Below are positions 9,930 to 21,337 of a stretch of DNA of 64,000 bases, in pieces. The DNA comes from Pirellula staleyi DSM 6068. Its GTDB lineage: Bacteria > Planctomycetota > Planctomycetia > Pirellulales > Pirellulaceae. The DNA lies in assembly GCF_000025185.1 (NCBI RefSeq), contig NC_013720.1:3534001-3598000 (forward strand), written 5' to 3'. The first letter of the stretch is position 1. Every line of letters begins with the position of its first letter. The translations under genes and the position numbers were made by a program. The notes below the pieces were generated by a model. That model was not told where the DNA came from. It ran no database searches and was given only the letters and a program-made list of their open reading frames with translations.

Positions 9930-11219
9930 ATGCTCTCGCGACGCACCTTTGTAGCGCAAACCATTGTCACCGGCTCGCTGGGACTCGCTGGTCAGTTCCT
10001 TGCCCCAGGCCCAGTGCGGGGGGCTGATTGGCTCGGCTTTCGCGGACCTGGTGGACTCGGAGTGGCTGTCGGAAAAGAGCCTCCGCTCGAGTGGTCGGCA
10101 ACCAGCAACGTCCGCTGGACCGCTTCCCCACCCGGCGCGGGCAACTCTTCGCCGATCGTCGTCGGCAGTCAGATCATCCTGGCGGGCTACGACGGGTTCA
10201 ACGTTCCCGGAAGCAGTTCGAGCAGCCCCGAGGCTTTGACGCGCTATCTCGCCGCACTCGACCGCAAAACAGGCAAGCCGCTTTGGAAAACGAACTTCCC
10301 CGCGCGTCTTCCCGAGCAGGAGTCGATTCGTGACGAGCATGGCTATGCGACCAACACACCCGCCTGCGATGGCAAGCTGATTGTTGCCTTCTTTGGTAAG
10401 TCGGGTGTCGCTGCCTTTGATCTTCAAGGAAAGCAACTTTGGACTGCCGATGTCGGTTCGGGTCTTAATGGTTGGGGCTCTGCTGCTTCCCCCTTAATTC
10501 ATAAAGACCTGGTTTATATTAATGCCAGTGTCGAGAGCGAACAATTAATTGCGCTCGACAAGAAGACTGGTAAAGAAGTTTGGCGCGCACGAGGAATGAA
10601 AGAATCGTGGAATACCCCCGTGATTGTTGAAAATCCCCAAGGAAAAGAAGAGCTAGTGCTTGCTATCTTTGGGAAATTGCTCGCCTTTGATCCCAGCACA
10701 GGGACCCCTTTATGGAATTGTGATACCAATATCAGTTGGTATATGGTGCCGGGGCTCGTGTCGCATCAAGGTATTATTTATTGTATTGGTGGCCGGACAG
10801 GGGGATCGCTCGCTGTGAAGTCGGGGGGCTCGGGAGATGTGACCGATACGCATCGTGTGTGGGTTGGTAAGAAAGGCTCGAATGTTTCATCGCCCATCTA
10901 TTATGAGGGTCATCTTTATTTTGCGCACGAGCAATTAGGAATTGTCTACTGCGCCGATGCGAAGACGGGAGAGATTCAGTACGAAGAGCGACTCCCGCGT
11001 GCCGCGCAGTTCTATGCCTCGCCGATCCTGGCCGCTAGGCGGGTCTATTACTTGGGGCGGAATGGCCGCTGCTTTGTCGTCGCTGCCAAGCCGTCGTTTG
11101 AACTGCTGGCGACCAACGATCTCGAGGCGGGGCGCGAGGTCTTTAACGCCAGCCCGATCGCCCTGGATGGCGAGCTGCTGATTCGGTCGGATCGGAGGCT
11201 GTACTGCATCGGCGCGTAG
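9930..11219 (+). CDS. PQQ-like beta-propeller exported protein
   Basis: GGAG lies 7 nt before the ATG. The N-terminus has a Tat-type signal (SRRTFV followed by a hydrophobic stretch ending APGPVRGA). The body shows repeated propeller blades of the PQQ/BamB type: LAALDRKTGKPLWKTNFP near residue 105, VAAFDLQGKQLWTADVG near 165, and LIALDKKTGKEVWRARG near 208. It is probably a periplasmic beta-propeller. Planctomycetes encode many such PQQ-repeat proteins without a known ligand or enzyme activity. A dehydrogenase role is unsupported because no haem motif or catalytic signature is visible. Confidence 0.85.
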   Translation: MLSRRTFVAQTIVTGSLGLAGQFLAPGPVRGADWLGFRGPGGLGVAVGKEPPLEWSATSNVRWTASPPGAGNSSPIVVGSQIILAGYDGFNVPGSSSSSPEALTRYLAALDRKTGKPLWKTNFPARLPEQESIRDEHGYATNTPACDGKLIVAFFGKSGVAAFDLQGKQLWTADVGSGLNGWGSAASPLIHKDLVYINASVESEQLIALDKKTGKEVWRARGMKESWNTPVIVENPQGKEELVLAIFGKLLAFDPSTGTPLWNCDTNISWYMVPGLVSHQGIIYCIGGRTGGSLAVKSGGSGDVTDTHRVWVGKKGSNVSSPIYYEGHLYFAHEQLGIVYCADAKTGEIQYEERLPRAAQFYASPILAARRVYYLGRNGRCFVVAAKPSFELLATNDLEAGREVFNASPIALDGELLIRSDRRLYCIGA

Positions 11220-11319
11220 CCTTCATTTATCGATCCCTGCCCAGCCAATCGGGGTGGCTGCACGTAGTCTTCAGCAGCACGCTCGATCTTTGATTTTATA
11301 AAAATCGCGACAATTCTTC

Positions 11320-11349
11320 TTGAAACTTAGCGGAGCGGTTCGGTATAGT
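11320..11349 (+). promoter_or_regulatory. Candidate sigma70-type promoter
   Basis: TTGAAA at 11320-11325 and TATAGT at 11344-11349 are separated by 18 bp, about 140 bp upstream of the lipoprotein gene at 11493. This fits a housekeeping promoter for the lipoprotein and perhaps the DUF1559 gene. It is a sequence match only. Confidence 0.45.
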
Positions 11350-11492
11350 GCGGCCATCCGCTGAACGGCTCTCCCCCGTAAGCGAACGATTCTTTGTAGC
11401 GCCACACTCTTTCTGGGGGAGCCAAATTGGCTATGAGAGAGCGGGATGATTCGCAGCTGCGCACGTGCAGTCACAGCCGGGGGTATCGCCCC

Positions 11493-11912
11493 ATGAGGCA
11501 CTATTATGCCGCTCTACTGGCCACCGTTTCGCTGGGGCTTGCCTCCAGTGGCTGTAGTCCCTCCAGCGTCGACGGCCGCTATGGCCTCCAAGGATCGGCG
11601 ACGTTTCAGGGAGCACCTCTGAAAGTCGGAACGATCGAGCTGAGCAACGACGATCAAACCCAGGTGACCGGCGCCACGATCGCCGACGGTTCGTACTCGG
11701 TACCGGCCGCCATGGGCCTCAAGCCGGGCATCTACCGGGTCAAAATCTCTTCTGTGGAAGATGCGCCGGTCGACACGAGCGCGCCTCCTGGCCCCGAAAC
11801 CATGAACGTGGTGGGGAAGGAGCTGATTCCAGCCGAGTTCAATGTGCAAACCAAACTGACGGCGGAAGTGACCGAAGGTGGTTCGAATACGTTCGACTTT
11901 GCGATTCCGTAG
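11493..11912 (+). CDS. Small planctomycete lipoprotein (transthyretin/carboxypeptidase-regulatory-like)
   Basis: The 139-aa protein starts at the internal ATG that begins a lipoprotein signal, MRHYYAALLATVSLGLASSGC, with the lipobox Cys near residue 21. The mature part is a single predicted beta-sandwich with G-x-A-T-F-Q-G-A-P-L near residue 35, GTIELSNDD and SYSVPAAMGLKPGIYRVKI. The carboxypeptidase-regulatory-like fold seen in many planctomycete lipoproteins has this pattern. It sits directly upstream of a DUF1559 gene, the usual pairing, and resembles in layout the lipoprotein partners at 49563 and 51820. Its molecular function is unknown. Confidence 0.7.
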   Translation: MRHYYAALLATVSLGLASSGCSPSSVDGRYGLQGSATFQGAPLKVGTIELSNDDQTQVTGATIADGSYSVPAAMGLKPGIYRVKISSVEDAPVDTSAPPGPETMNVVGKELIPAEFNVQTKLTAEVTEGGSNTFDFAIP

Positions 11913-12067
11913 GACGGACAAAAACAGCGCTTAGCGCCAGCGCTTGAACCTAAATCGATAGCGCCCGGGAGGCTGCACATTCGTGTGGCTCCTGCGGGTG
12001 GCCCATGACATAACGCAGTTACCCCCTCTCCAAATTTTTCTATTCCTTTTCTACTTGGGGTGTCTCG

Positions 12068-13003
12068 ATGCGCGCACGTACTCGTTTAGGCTTTACGCTC
12101 GTAGAGTTGCTGGTGGTGATTGCAATTATTGGGGTGCTGGTGGCGCTGCTGTTGCCCGCTGTGCAAGCAGCGCGCGAAGCAGCCCGCCGGACACAGTGCC
12201 AAAACAATTTCAAGCAAATTGCGCTCGGCATGCATAACCACCACGATGTCCATTTGGCGCTACCGGCCGGGATGGGGCCAAGTGGTTGCTGCTGGGGAAC
12301 CTGGCAGGTGCTGATTCTGCCGTATGTCGAGCAGACGAACGTGTTTGATAAGTACGTGAACTGGGGTGGCAACGATTCGACCAACGGTGGTACTCGCTAC
12401 AGCGGCGCGCCAAACACCACGAACGTCACGAACATTCGCTTCAAGGCGTTCACATGCCCGAGCGATCAGCCGAACTCGCCGATCGGGTCGATCACGAATC
12501 ACAACTACGCCGTGAACTTTGGCAACACCAGTGGCGCGCAGCATGCAACGCTCAACAGCGTGACGTTTCAGCAGGCTCCGTTTGCGGTGAGCAAAAATCT
12601 GACCGACAACAAGTTCAAGGGGTATAACCTGGCGCATATCCTCGATGGAACGAGCAACACGCTGATGGTGGGTGAAGTGCTGCAAGGACAAGGGAGCGAT
12701 TTGCGTGGGTTCACCTGGTGGGGCGATGCCTGCCAGTTCACCACCTACTTGGCTCCCAACAGCCCACTTCCCGATCGGATTTACACAGCCGGTTATTGCA
12801 ACAATCTGCCGCTGCGGAATTTGCCTTGCGCTGTTTCGTCGAGCTCCGATCCCTCGATGTTCGCCTCGCGCAGCCGACACCCTGGTGGTGTGCAAGTCGC
12901 ACTGTGCGACGGCTCGTCGCGCTTCATTTCGCAAACGGTGGATATGAACGTTTGGCGGGCCATCAGCACCGCCCAAGGTAGCGAAGCAGTGGCTGTTCCT
13001 TAA
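12068..13003 (+). CDS. DUF1559 protein with prepilin-type N-terminus
   Basis: This 311-aa protein begins with a type IV pilin-like leader: a short basic segment, then [17 protein letters not shown], with prepilin peptidase cleavage expected after the Gly. The sequence [18 protein letters not shown] follows, which is diagnostic for the planctomycete DUF1559 family. The C-terminus has the family H-x-G-G-V-x(4)-DGS motif ([16 protein letters not shown]), and the middle has the [16 protein letters not shown] segment. These pseudopilin-like proteins are amplified in planctomycetes and are thought to form surface or periplasmic structures; the role is unproven. A lipoprotein gene lies upstream and a strong hairpin terminator downstream. 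Confidence 0.92.
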   Translation: MRARTRLGFTLVELLVVIAIIGVLVALLLPAVQAAREAARRTQCQNNFKQIALGMHNHHDVHLALPAGMGPSGCCWGTWQVLILPYVEQTNVFDKYVNWGGNDSTNGGTRYSGAPNTTNVTNIRFKAFTCPSDQPNSPIGSITNHNYAVNFGNTSGAQHATLNSVTFQQAPFAVSKNLTDNKFKGYNLAHILDGTSNTLMVGEVLQGQGSDLRGFTWWGDACQFTTYLAPNSPLPDRIYTAGYCNNLPLRNLPCAVSSSSDPSMFASRSRHPGGVQVALCDGSSRFISQTVDMNVWRAISTAQGSEAVAVP

Positions 13004-13066
13004 GCTTGCTGAGCTGAGACTTCGTCTGTCGTCAATGTCATGCTGCAATCAGTAGGCTGCCATCCA

Positions 13067-13135
13067 GTGTGCCACTGGGCTCTGCCCAGTGAGACGTGCG
13101 AGACGCCAGTGGCACCCCAAAACAGCTGACATAGA
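13067..13135. repeat. Dispersed intergenic palindromic repeat, copy 2
   Basis: This contains GTGCCACTGGGC-TCTGCCCAGTG and then CCAGTGGCACCCC-AAAACAGCTGACAT. Very similar sequence, including the flanking CAATGTCA and TGACAT-GATCGAT words, is found at 43614-43800, also downstream of a gene. Confidence 0.55.
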
Positions 13136-13178
13136 TCGATTGACGGATTACTAAGCCTGAAAATCTCCCCGCGCACGA

Positions 13179-13225
13179 AAAAGGGGCTCGCTGAACGATG
13201 ATTCAGCGAGCCCCTTTTGTTTTTT
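13179..13225. terminator. Bidirectional intrinsic terminator
   Basis: A perfect 17-bp stem (13179-13195 with 13202-13218, loop of 6 nt) has a T-run GTTTTTT after it on the plus strand and an A-run at its left foot. It lies between the convergent DUF1559 gene (ends 13003) and the lipoprotein gene (ends 13274) and can serve both. Confidence 0.85.
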
Positions 13226-13273
13226 GATTCGTGCTGTTTTCTCAGACTTCCATCAGCGTGCTTGAGCGGCTTC

Positions 13274-13591
13274 TTACAGCTGCTTCAGCAGTTCGATTGC
13301 TACGGGACGAGCGGTGGCTGGATTGGCTTTGATTCCCATCAAGCCTTTCTCGAGGATGTCACCCTTGGCGGCATCCTTTTCCTTCACTCGCTTAATGAGA
13401 TCGGGATACGATTCAGCTTCGCTCGTGACAGGCATGCCGTTGGCGTAGTTGGTGAGAATCGCTTTGGCTTCGTTGATCGGGTCAACGACGGTCACTTGAT
13501 ATGTTTCGATCTCGGGAGTGCCACTTTGAGCACAGCCGACTCCGAACATTGCAGCGGCTACGAGAGCAGCTGCAAGCAATTGGCGGTTCAT
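13274..13591 (-). CDS. Small hypothetical lipoprotein
   Basis: The product is about 105 aa. I prefer the ATG at 13591, with AGGA 6 nt upstream; an ATG two codons earlier is possible. The N-terminus MNRQLLAAALVAAAMFGVGC is a lipoprotein signal with Cys near residue 20. The mature part (ETYQVTVVDPINEAKAILTNYANG, then a Lys/Glu-rich helix) is predicted mostly helical, and I recognise no family. It lies on the minus strand downstream of a DUF1559 gene (13705-14799), and may be its small partner, as in the other DUF1559-lipoprotein pairs of this window. Confidence 0.65.
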   Translation of the reverse strand: MNRQLLAAALVAAAMFGVGCAQSGTPEIETYQVTVVDPINEAKAILTNYANGMPVTSEAESYPDLIKRVKEKDAAKGDILEKGLMGIKANPATARPVAIELLKQL

Positions 13592-13704
13592 GTTCATTCC
13601 TGGAATGGTTCGTAGCGGAAAGGAAAACATCCGATCTCGCGCGGCGAAGCAAAACGCTTGCCGCGCGCTGGATGCTGGTGGGATAGAGCGAGCGATGCGT
13701 GCGA

Positions 13705-14799
13705 TTAGAAGTTGGCCAGAGGCTGTCCGTCGCTACGATTGCCAACGCGCTGCCAGGTGAGCAGATCGATGGTGTTGGTGACGAAGCGGACCGAGCCATC
13801 TCCCATCACGGCATTCACACCGTTGGGGTGCATGGAGCGAGCTGGCAGCACGGCATTGCTCCAGTCGTGAGCACCACCGGGGCAGCAGTTGCCACCGGCC
13901 GAAGGAAAACGCCAGTTTGGTGGAGCGGAGGTGTTGAGGGTCGAGTGACCAGCAGCATACCAGGCCCAGTTGCCACCGTTGTTGCCACGGAAACCACCAC
14001 CCGAGAGAGCCTTGGCAGCAGTGCCGATGGCGTCGAGTTCCGCTTGGGTGGGGAAGTCTTTGTTGACAACCGAGGTGAAAGGACCATCGCCACCATAGAA
14101 GATGTCGAAGGGGTAAGTAGCAGCGCCCGAGTTGACGCCGGTTCCACCGAGGAATTCCGAGGCGAGCAGGGTGTTGCTCAAACCATCGGTGGCATCGCGC
14201 ATGCCACGTTCGTTTTGGTAAGCGATCAAACCGTTGAGGTTCTGACCAGCCCACACCACTTCGGTGCGGCTGCCGGTCGACCAGCCGTAGTTACAGCCAG
14301 GACCACCCCAGCCGACCGAGCGCGTGGCGCGGTGCGTGGCCGAAGGGCATTTGAAGACCTTCAGTTCGACGTTCATCGGGCCGTTGTAGTCGAAGCTCCA
14401 CATCGCCGAGTCACCCACAGCGCCAGCGCCGGTCGATTGACCAGGCAGGGCGGTGGTGGGAATGCGGAACTGCTGAAAAACGGTCTGCTGTTCGATGAAC
14501 GGCAGGATGAAATAGTGGGCGCTCAGCGCTTCCCAAGCGTTCGGGCCGACGAGCTGATAGTTGAACGGGAACTTGTTGTTCGTGTCGCGGAAATTGTGGA
14601 TGCCGATGCCGAGCTGTTTCAGGTTGTTCGTGCACTGGGTGCGGCGAGCAGCTTCGCGTGCAGCTTGCACGGCTGGCAGCAAGAGCGCCACCAAGACGCC
14701 GATGATCGCAATCACGACCAGCAGCTCGACGAGCGTAAAACCGGCGAGCGCGCGAGTGCTCGGCCCCCGCGACTTGCGGGACATTCGGGAGAGGTTCAT
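13705..14799 (-). CDS. DUF1559 protein with prepilin-type N-terminus
   Basis: The 364-aa protein has a basic leader ([13 protein letters not shown]) before [18 protein letters not shown], the pseudopilin signal, and then [18 protein letters not shown]. The C-terminal motif is [17 protein letters not shown] Gly/Asn-rich middle ([20 protein letters not shown]) is specific to this copy. I set the start at 14799; the reading frame stays open further upstream, but that would put about 30 extra residues before the pilin leader. It is divergent in sequence from the other three DUF1559 proteins here. The role is as for the family, probably in an envelope-associated pseudopilus-like assembly, unproven. 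Confidence 0.9.
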   Translation of the reverse strand: MNLSRMSRKSRGPSTRALAGFTLVELLVVIAIIGVLVALLLPAVQAAREAARRTQCTNNLKQLGIGIHNFRDTNNKFPFNYQLVGPNAWEALSAHYFILPFIEQQTVFQQFRIPTTALPGQSTGAGAVGDSAMWSFDYNGPMNVELKVFKCPSATHRATRSVGWGGPGCNYGWSTGSRTEVVWAGQNLNGLIAYQNERGMRDATDGLSNTLLASEFLGGTGVNSGAATYPFDIFYGGDGPFTSVVNKDFPTQAELDAIGTAAKALSGGGFRGNNGGNWAWYAAGHSTLNTSAPPNWRFPSAGGNCCPGGAHDWSNAVLPARSMHPNGVNAVMGDGSVRFVTNTIDLLTWQRVGNRSDGQPLANF

Positions 14800-15204
14800 G
14801 GGTACACCAGGTAGATGAAGAAAGAATGAAGTGCGAATTCGCGGGCCGAATACCGGCCGCGACACACAATGGAGCCAAACTTGCAAGGGGGCTTAGCGTT
14901 GCCTTAGCCACCCGGGACGGTCTGGAAACCGGCACTCTCAATCGTATCGACGCTGGCGTGCCGATGCTACTGCGCTCACAAAGTTCTGGGCGGTTTTTTC
15001 AAGAAAACGTTTTTCATGAACGTCCATTGAGGGGTGTTTGGTTAGCCAGAAAGAGTGGTTTTGTTTTCGTAATGCTAAGTAGACGCAGCACCCTTAAGCT
15101 ACCGGCTGAGAGAGCAGCGGCGAAGCCTCGTGAGAAGGGGCGTGAGCACTGATTTTGTGCTACACGGTGCACTTGCTGGGGTCATGGCTGTACTTCAGCA
15201 GCGC

Positions 15205-15345
15205 AGAACAGAGCCACCCAGGGTAGGGGCCGGCTCCACCGGCCGAGAATCGATTAGGGCCGGTCGAGGATCGAGTAGAGCCGGTTCTACCGGCCGGAAA
15301 TCTACCTCGGCCCGGCAGCTGGAGCGGCTGCCGGACCGTAAATAC
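15205..15345. repeat. GCCGG-rich imperfect repeats and hairpins
   Basis: Within 15223-15300 the word GCCGG/CCGGC recurs in the units GGGCCGGCTCCACCGGCC, AGGGCCGGTCGAGG and AGAGCCGGTTCTACCGGCC, spaced by ATCGATTAG and ATCGAGTAG. Two of the units fold into tight hairpins. The stretch lies between the DUF1559 gene and the outer-membrane-like gene and carries no T-run, so it looks like an intergenic repeat, not a terminator. Confidence 0.45.
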
Positions 15346-15362
15346 TATCGCTGTGGTGGCGA

Positions 15363-16355
15363 TTAATAGCGGATGATGTAGTCGAGCGTCAGGCGGTTCT
15401 GCAGCACGCCGCGCTCGTCGGTCAGGGGGACTTCGAAAGCGACACCGATCTCGCGCAGATCGGAGGGGCGATATTTCAGCCCGAGTGCCCCGGTCACAAT
15501 GTCGGTGCCAGCCACGCCGGTCGAGCCAAAGTTAAACAGGTCGGTCCCTTGGATACCATCGAAAGCGGCGTTTCCGCCATCCTTCATCCAGTGGTACCAG
15601 TTTCCTTCAGCAAAGGCATAGAACCGCGAGTTGCCGATCGGCTGATCGACGTGAGCCGACCAGTAGAAGATCTGGTTTTCGTCGACCGTGTCGGTGGGGA
15701 GGCGAAAGCCGGCGGTCGTGATCAAGTGATTGCAGTTGCCGAACTCGGCACCGTAGGAAGCAAACAGGTTGAATTCGCCCGAGCCGTTTCCTTGCAGCGC
15801 TTGGGGGCTGCCGATCGGCAGTTCGAACGTCACACCGGCGCTCAGAATCCGCTGGCACTCCACATCTTTCCAAAGGTTGTATTTCAGACCGAGCGCGACA
15901 TCGGCCCAACCGTCGTCGAGCGGGGCGATACCGGTCGGGAAGATATAGCCATCTTTGGTGGCGATCAGCGACAGGTCTTCCGTCAGCGCGGCTCGCAGCT
16001 GCACCGCCAGCACTTGCAACTTGCTCGCCGGGATTGCTCCGCCAGCGAGATCAGGAATTTGGTGATCGATGAAGATGAAGCGGGCCTCGGTGAGGGTCCG
16101 CGGGTCCTCGAAAAAGACCGGGTTGGTCATCGGGCTAATGAAGTTGGCCCAGCGCGTGTCGGTGGGAGCGATGAACCCGAGCAGCAGATCTTTCGAACAG
16201 CAGTCGCAACATTCGTCGCACGCCGGGGGGGCATAGGCAGGAGCAGGGCTCTCCTCTACGGCCGGGTTATAAACCCATTCTTCGGCCATCGCGGAACTAC
16301 TGAGTAAAAGAGCGAGCAAACTTCCTGCGAGCGAAAACTTCCAACGCTTAGTCAT
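15363..16355 (-). CDS. Outer-membrane-beta-barrel-like exported protein
   Basis: The 330-aa protein has a signal peptide (MTKRWKFSLAGSLLALLLSS-SAMA) and then a Cys-rich patch, CDECCDCC, near residues 46-53. The rest is rich in alternating polar/aromatic segments typical of outer-membrane beta strands (LQVLAVQLRAALTEDLSLIATKDGY, WADVALGLKYNLWKD, FNLFASYGAEFG) and it ends in RLTLDYIIRY, with a C-terminal aromatic residue as in many barrel proteins. It is a plausible outer-membrane protein of unknown function. The nearest alternatives are a transporter-like porin or an MetA-pathway phenol-degradation-type barrel. Confidence 0.6.
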   Translation of the reverse strand: MTKRWKFSLAGSLLALLLSSSAMAEEWVYNPAVEESPAPAYAPPACDECCDCCSKDLLLGFIAPTDTRWANFISPMTNPVFFEDPRTLTEARFIFIDHQIPDLAGGAIPASKLQVLAVQLRAALTEDLSLIATKDGYIFPTGIAPLDDGWADVALGLKYNLWKDVECQRILSAGVTFELPIGSPQALQGNGSGEFNLFASYGAEFGNCNHLITTAGFRLPTDTVDENQIFYWSAHVDQPIGNSRFYAFAEGNWYHWMKDGGNAAFDGIQGTDLFNFGSTGVAGTDIVTGALGLKYRPSDLREIGVAFEVPLTDERGVLQNRLTLDYIIRY

Positions 16356-16773
16356 GGGTGAATCCTTCCATCCGATTGCCTGACCTGTATCCCTACGCGC
16401 AAAAAATCTGGCTACAGCAGGCCAGTTGGTGGGCGTATCGACGGTGCTCGATGTGTGCGATGAATCAAATAGCCGCGCGCCGCTAAAGTCCCTTCAATGC
16501 ATGCGGAAGGAACCTTAATCCCCGATGAACTGAGCGGTTTCGCGCACGAAAACCCCTCGCGAGAACTGATCGCACATCGAGACAAAATGACGCATATCGG
16601 CAATGGAAGATCGCCCCAGTCCGCTGCTGATCACCAAGCATCGCCGCGCGACTGTCGGCTGTAACGACCTGCGTCTGGCTGCTGCATCCGCAGCGCATCA
16701 CCTTGGCGGGAATCTTTATCGAGCAACCTTTCTTTATGCCCACCCAAGAGGGCGCGATAAGCGTGTGTACCTA
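16356..16773. other. Intergenic stretch, nothing recognised
   Basis: Apart from the katG terminator at its right end I see no gene, RNA or repeat in this gap between the outer-membrane-like gene and katG. It presumably holds the promoter of the outer-membrane-like gene. Confidence 0.4.
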
Positions 16774-16811
16774 CAAAAAAAGAGCTTCCCGGCGGCAGGG
16801 CCGGGAAGCTC
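16774..16811 (-). terminator. Intrinsic terminator of katG
   Basis: The inverted repeat GAGCTTCCCGGC (16782-16793) / GCCGGGAAGCTC (16800-16811) is perfect over 12 bp, and on the minus strand it is followed by a run of seven or more T (16774-16781). It ends the katG transcript, about 70 bp after the stop codon. Confidence 0.88.
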
Positions 16812-16879
16812 CAAGTGTGTCAGCAACTCAAAGATCGCCGACGACTATCCTTCAAAAAGAATCAGCACCAAGCAGCTTG

Positions 16880-19432
<2,553 letters not shown>

Positions 19433-19457
19433 TCATGCAGTATTGTAGCCTGCCGTC

Positions 19458-19504
19458 GATATATCCAATGCATTTTGCTAATATGTGCTATGCATACAAT
19501 GCAT
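19458..19504. promoter_or_regulatory. Candidate LysR-type operator in the katG-lysR intergenic region
   Basis: The 199-bp divergent promoter region contains GATATATC (19458-19465) and three ATGCAT palindromes at 19468-19473, 19490-19495 and 19499-19504. The first two are embedded in the larger palindromes AATGCATT and TATGCATA. They start 22 bp apart, two helical turns, as expected for a LysR-family tetramer. The cluster ends 20 bp before the LysR start codon. It is a sequence-based candidate only. Confidence 0.5.
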
Positions 19505-19523
19505 CGATACTTGTGAGGGATTT

Positions 19524-20390
19524 ATGGAACTGGATCAGTTGCGCTACTTCCTGAAGGTCGCCCAGCGGGGCAATTTCACCCGCGCCGCCGAAGAGCTGAT
19601 GATTTCGCAGCCCGCCCTCAGCCGATCGATTCAGAAGCTGGAAGAAGAACTCGGACAGCCTGTGTTTGAGCGAAAAACCCGTTCGGTGCTACTCACCGAC
19701 GCCGGAACGCTGCTGCAAGCCCGTTCGCAACAAGTCCTCACCATCCTGGAGGACACCAAGTCGGAAATCACCGACGACGGACAATGTGGGCGGGTGCGGG
19801 TAGGCGCCATCCCCACCATTGCTCCCTATTTTCTACCCGAAGTTTTGCAGCGTTTCTCTGCTAAGTTTCCCAAAGCGAACCTCATCGTTCAAGAGAATAC
19901 GACCGACGTTCTCATCAAAAGCTGCCGCCAAGGAGAGATCGATTTGGCGATCTTGGTCCTTCCTGTTCCGGCCAAGTACCTCGAAGTCGAAGAGCTGTTT
20001 GAAGAAGAGCTGCTGCTCGTTCTCCCCCCGCATCACGCGCTGGTGGAGAAAGACAAAATCCGTGTTGCCGATGTCGAGCCGTTTCCCTTCGTGCTGCTCG
20101 ACGAAGCGCATTGCCTGTCGGACAACATCGTCTCGTTCTGCCGTCAGCGATCGTTTCAGCCGGTGGTGGTCGAACGCACGAGCCAACTCACCATGGTGCA
20201 AGAGCTTGTTTCCCTCGCGCACGGCATCTCGCTCATCCCCGCGATGGCCCGGCAATGCGACCAAAGCCAGCGTCGCGTCTATCGTTCGTTCACCGGACGC
20301 AAACCGACGCGCACCGTCGCCGTCGCCTGGAACCCCTACCGTTTCCAAAGTCGGCTGCTCGTCGCTTTTCGCGAATGCCTGCGCCGCTGA
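19524..20390 (+). CDS. LysR-family regulator, OxyR-like candidate
   Basis: The start at 19524 has AGGGA 4 nt upstream and gives the canonical LysR N-terminus [20 protein letters not shown], with the winged-HTH recognition segment [17 protein letters not shown]. The remaining 220 residues are a LysR substrate-binding domain. The divergent katG neighbour suggests it senses peroxide like OxyR. One Cys lies in the effector domain at [13 protein letters not shown] and another at [17 protein letters not shown], so a redox disulfide is possible, but the OxyR Cys spacing is not clearly matched. The product is 288 aa. Confidence 0.88.
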   Translation: MELDQLRYFLKVAQRGNFTRAAEELMISQPALSRSIQKLEEELGQPVFERKTRSVLLTDAGTLLQARSQQVLTILEDTKSEITDDGQCGRVRVGAIPTIAPYFLPEVLQRFSAKFPKANLIVQENTTDVLIKSCRQGEIDLAILVLPVPAKYLEVEELFEEELLLVLPPHHALVEKDKIRVADVEPFPFVLLDEAHCLSDNIVSFCRQRSFQPVVVERTSQLTMVQELVSLAHGISLIPAMARQCDQSQRRVYRSFTGRKPTRTVAVAWNPYRFQSRLLVAFRECLRR

Positions 20391-20518
20391 GCCCCGGTTT
20401 CTCTCAAAAATCTCGCGTCGCTGTCGATCTCGGCCACAGCCGTTCGACTACCGCATGACACGCTGCACGGGGCAGCTTCGCACACCTTCCGCGAATCGCA
20501 CTTCACCGAGGAATCGCC

Positions 20519-20905
20519 ATGAAATTCGTCTGTTTAGGTTTTATCGACGAGAACAAGTTCGCCGCGCTGCCACAGCCAGAGATCGAGCGTCTGATGCAGG
20601 AATGCTTGGCCTACGACAAAGAACTCAGCCGCGGCGGACATTTCATCGGTGGCGAAGCCCTCGACTCGGCTCGTAAAGCGGTGACCCTCCGGATCAAAAA
20701 CGGCGCTGTCGACGTCACCGATGGCCCCTTCATCGAAACCAAAGAAACGCTCGGCGGCATTCTGCTGCTGGAAGCCCGCGACCTCGAGCACGCTATCGCC
20801 CTGATGTCGAAGCACCCCGGGGTCCGCATCGGTCCGTTCGAAATCCGTCCCGCCAACGAAGCGGTCAACTGCCTCATCGCCGAGCGTATGAACGCCCCAG
20901 AGTAG
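20519..20905 (+). CDS. YciI/DGPF-family protein
   Basis: The 128-aa protein has the family motif [15 protein letters not shown] near residues 65-80 and the N-terminal MKFVCLGF strand, typical of the YCII-related (DGPF) family with a ferredoxin-like dimeric fold. GAGGA precedes the ATG by about 7 nt. The family is often linked to ECF sigma factors, but none is adjacent here, and its enzymatic activity is unproven. It follows the LysR gene on the same strand after 128 bp and may belong to its transcript. Confidence 0.85.
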   Translation: MKFVCLGFIDENKFAALPQPEIERLMQECLAYDKELSRGGHFIGGEALDSARKAVTLRIKNGAVDVTDGPFIETKETLGGILLLEARDLEHAIALMSKHPGVRIGPFEIRPANEAVNCLIAERMNAPE

Positions 20906-20998
20906 TTCTCCCCGCGATCGATCCCTGGCCATTCGCACCGCTGCTCCCCCGCGCGAACTTCACCCGCCGCCGGCTGTCCTCTCTTCTGCATCGCCAAA

Positions 20999-21031
20999 AC
21001 CGGAGAGTCTTCCTAAAAAAGAGTCTCCGGT
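20999..21031 (+). terminator. Possible terminator or hairpin after the YciI gene
   Basis: ACCGGAGA (20999-21006) pairs with TCTCCGGT (21024-21031) around a 17-nt loop. There is no T-run after it, so termination is uncertain. Confidence 0.35.
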
Positions 21032-21086
21032 AGCAGCAAGTCGCTCGAAGTAGCCAAACGACTAGCCAGGCAATTCTTCGACAGCA

Positions 21087-21148
21087 GCGCGACACGAGTG
21101 TGGCGCGACTTCGAAGGGGCGTGACACGAGTGTGCCGCGATTTTTGAT
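21087..21148. repeat. Tandem direct repeat of about 31 bp
   Basis: Two adjacent imperfect copies share GCG(T)GACACGAGTGTG-CGCGA (for example 21087-21109 and 21118-21140). They lie in the gap before the tRNA gene. There is no gene in 20906-21250 that I can support. Confidence 0.5.
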
Positions 21149-21250
21149 AGCAGCGCGACGTAAGAACGATAAATCTCAGAAAACGGAGGCGGGGTTTTGC
21201 GAAGATCATCCGCCGCTTAAAATACCTTTCTAAGCTCTACAAGCTAAGCC

Positions 21251-21337
21251 GGATGGGTGGCCGAGTGGTTTAAGGCAGCAGTCTTGAAAACTGCCGTAGT
21301 CGAAAGGCTACCGGGGGTTCGAATCCCTCCCCATCCG
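21251..21337 (+). tRNA. tRNA-Ser(UGA)
   Basis: The 87-nt gene has the acceptor pair GGATGGG (21251-21257) with CCCATCC (21330-21336), discriminator G, anticodon loop CTTGAAA giving UGA, a long variable arm as in class II tRNAs, and the T-arm GGGGG-TTCGAAT-CCCTC. CCA is not encoded. Its 3' end is the attachment site of the mobile element to the right, and the integrase reads antisense through it. Confidence 0.95.

Noticed and set aside
21087-21148. Possible CRISPR-like array
   Set aside because: Only two adjacent copies of about 31 bp with no spacers between them.
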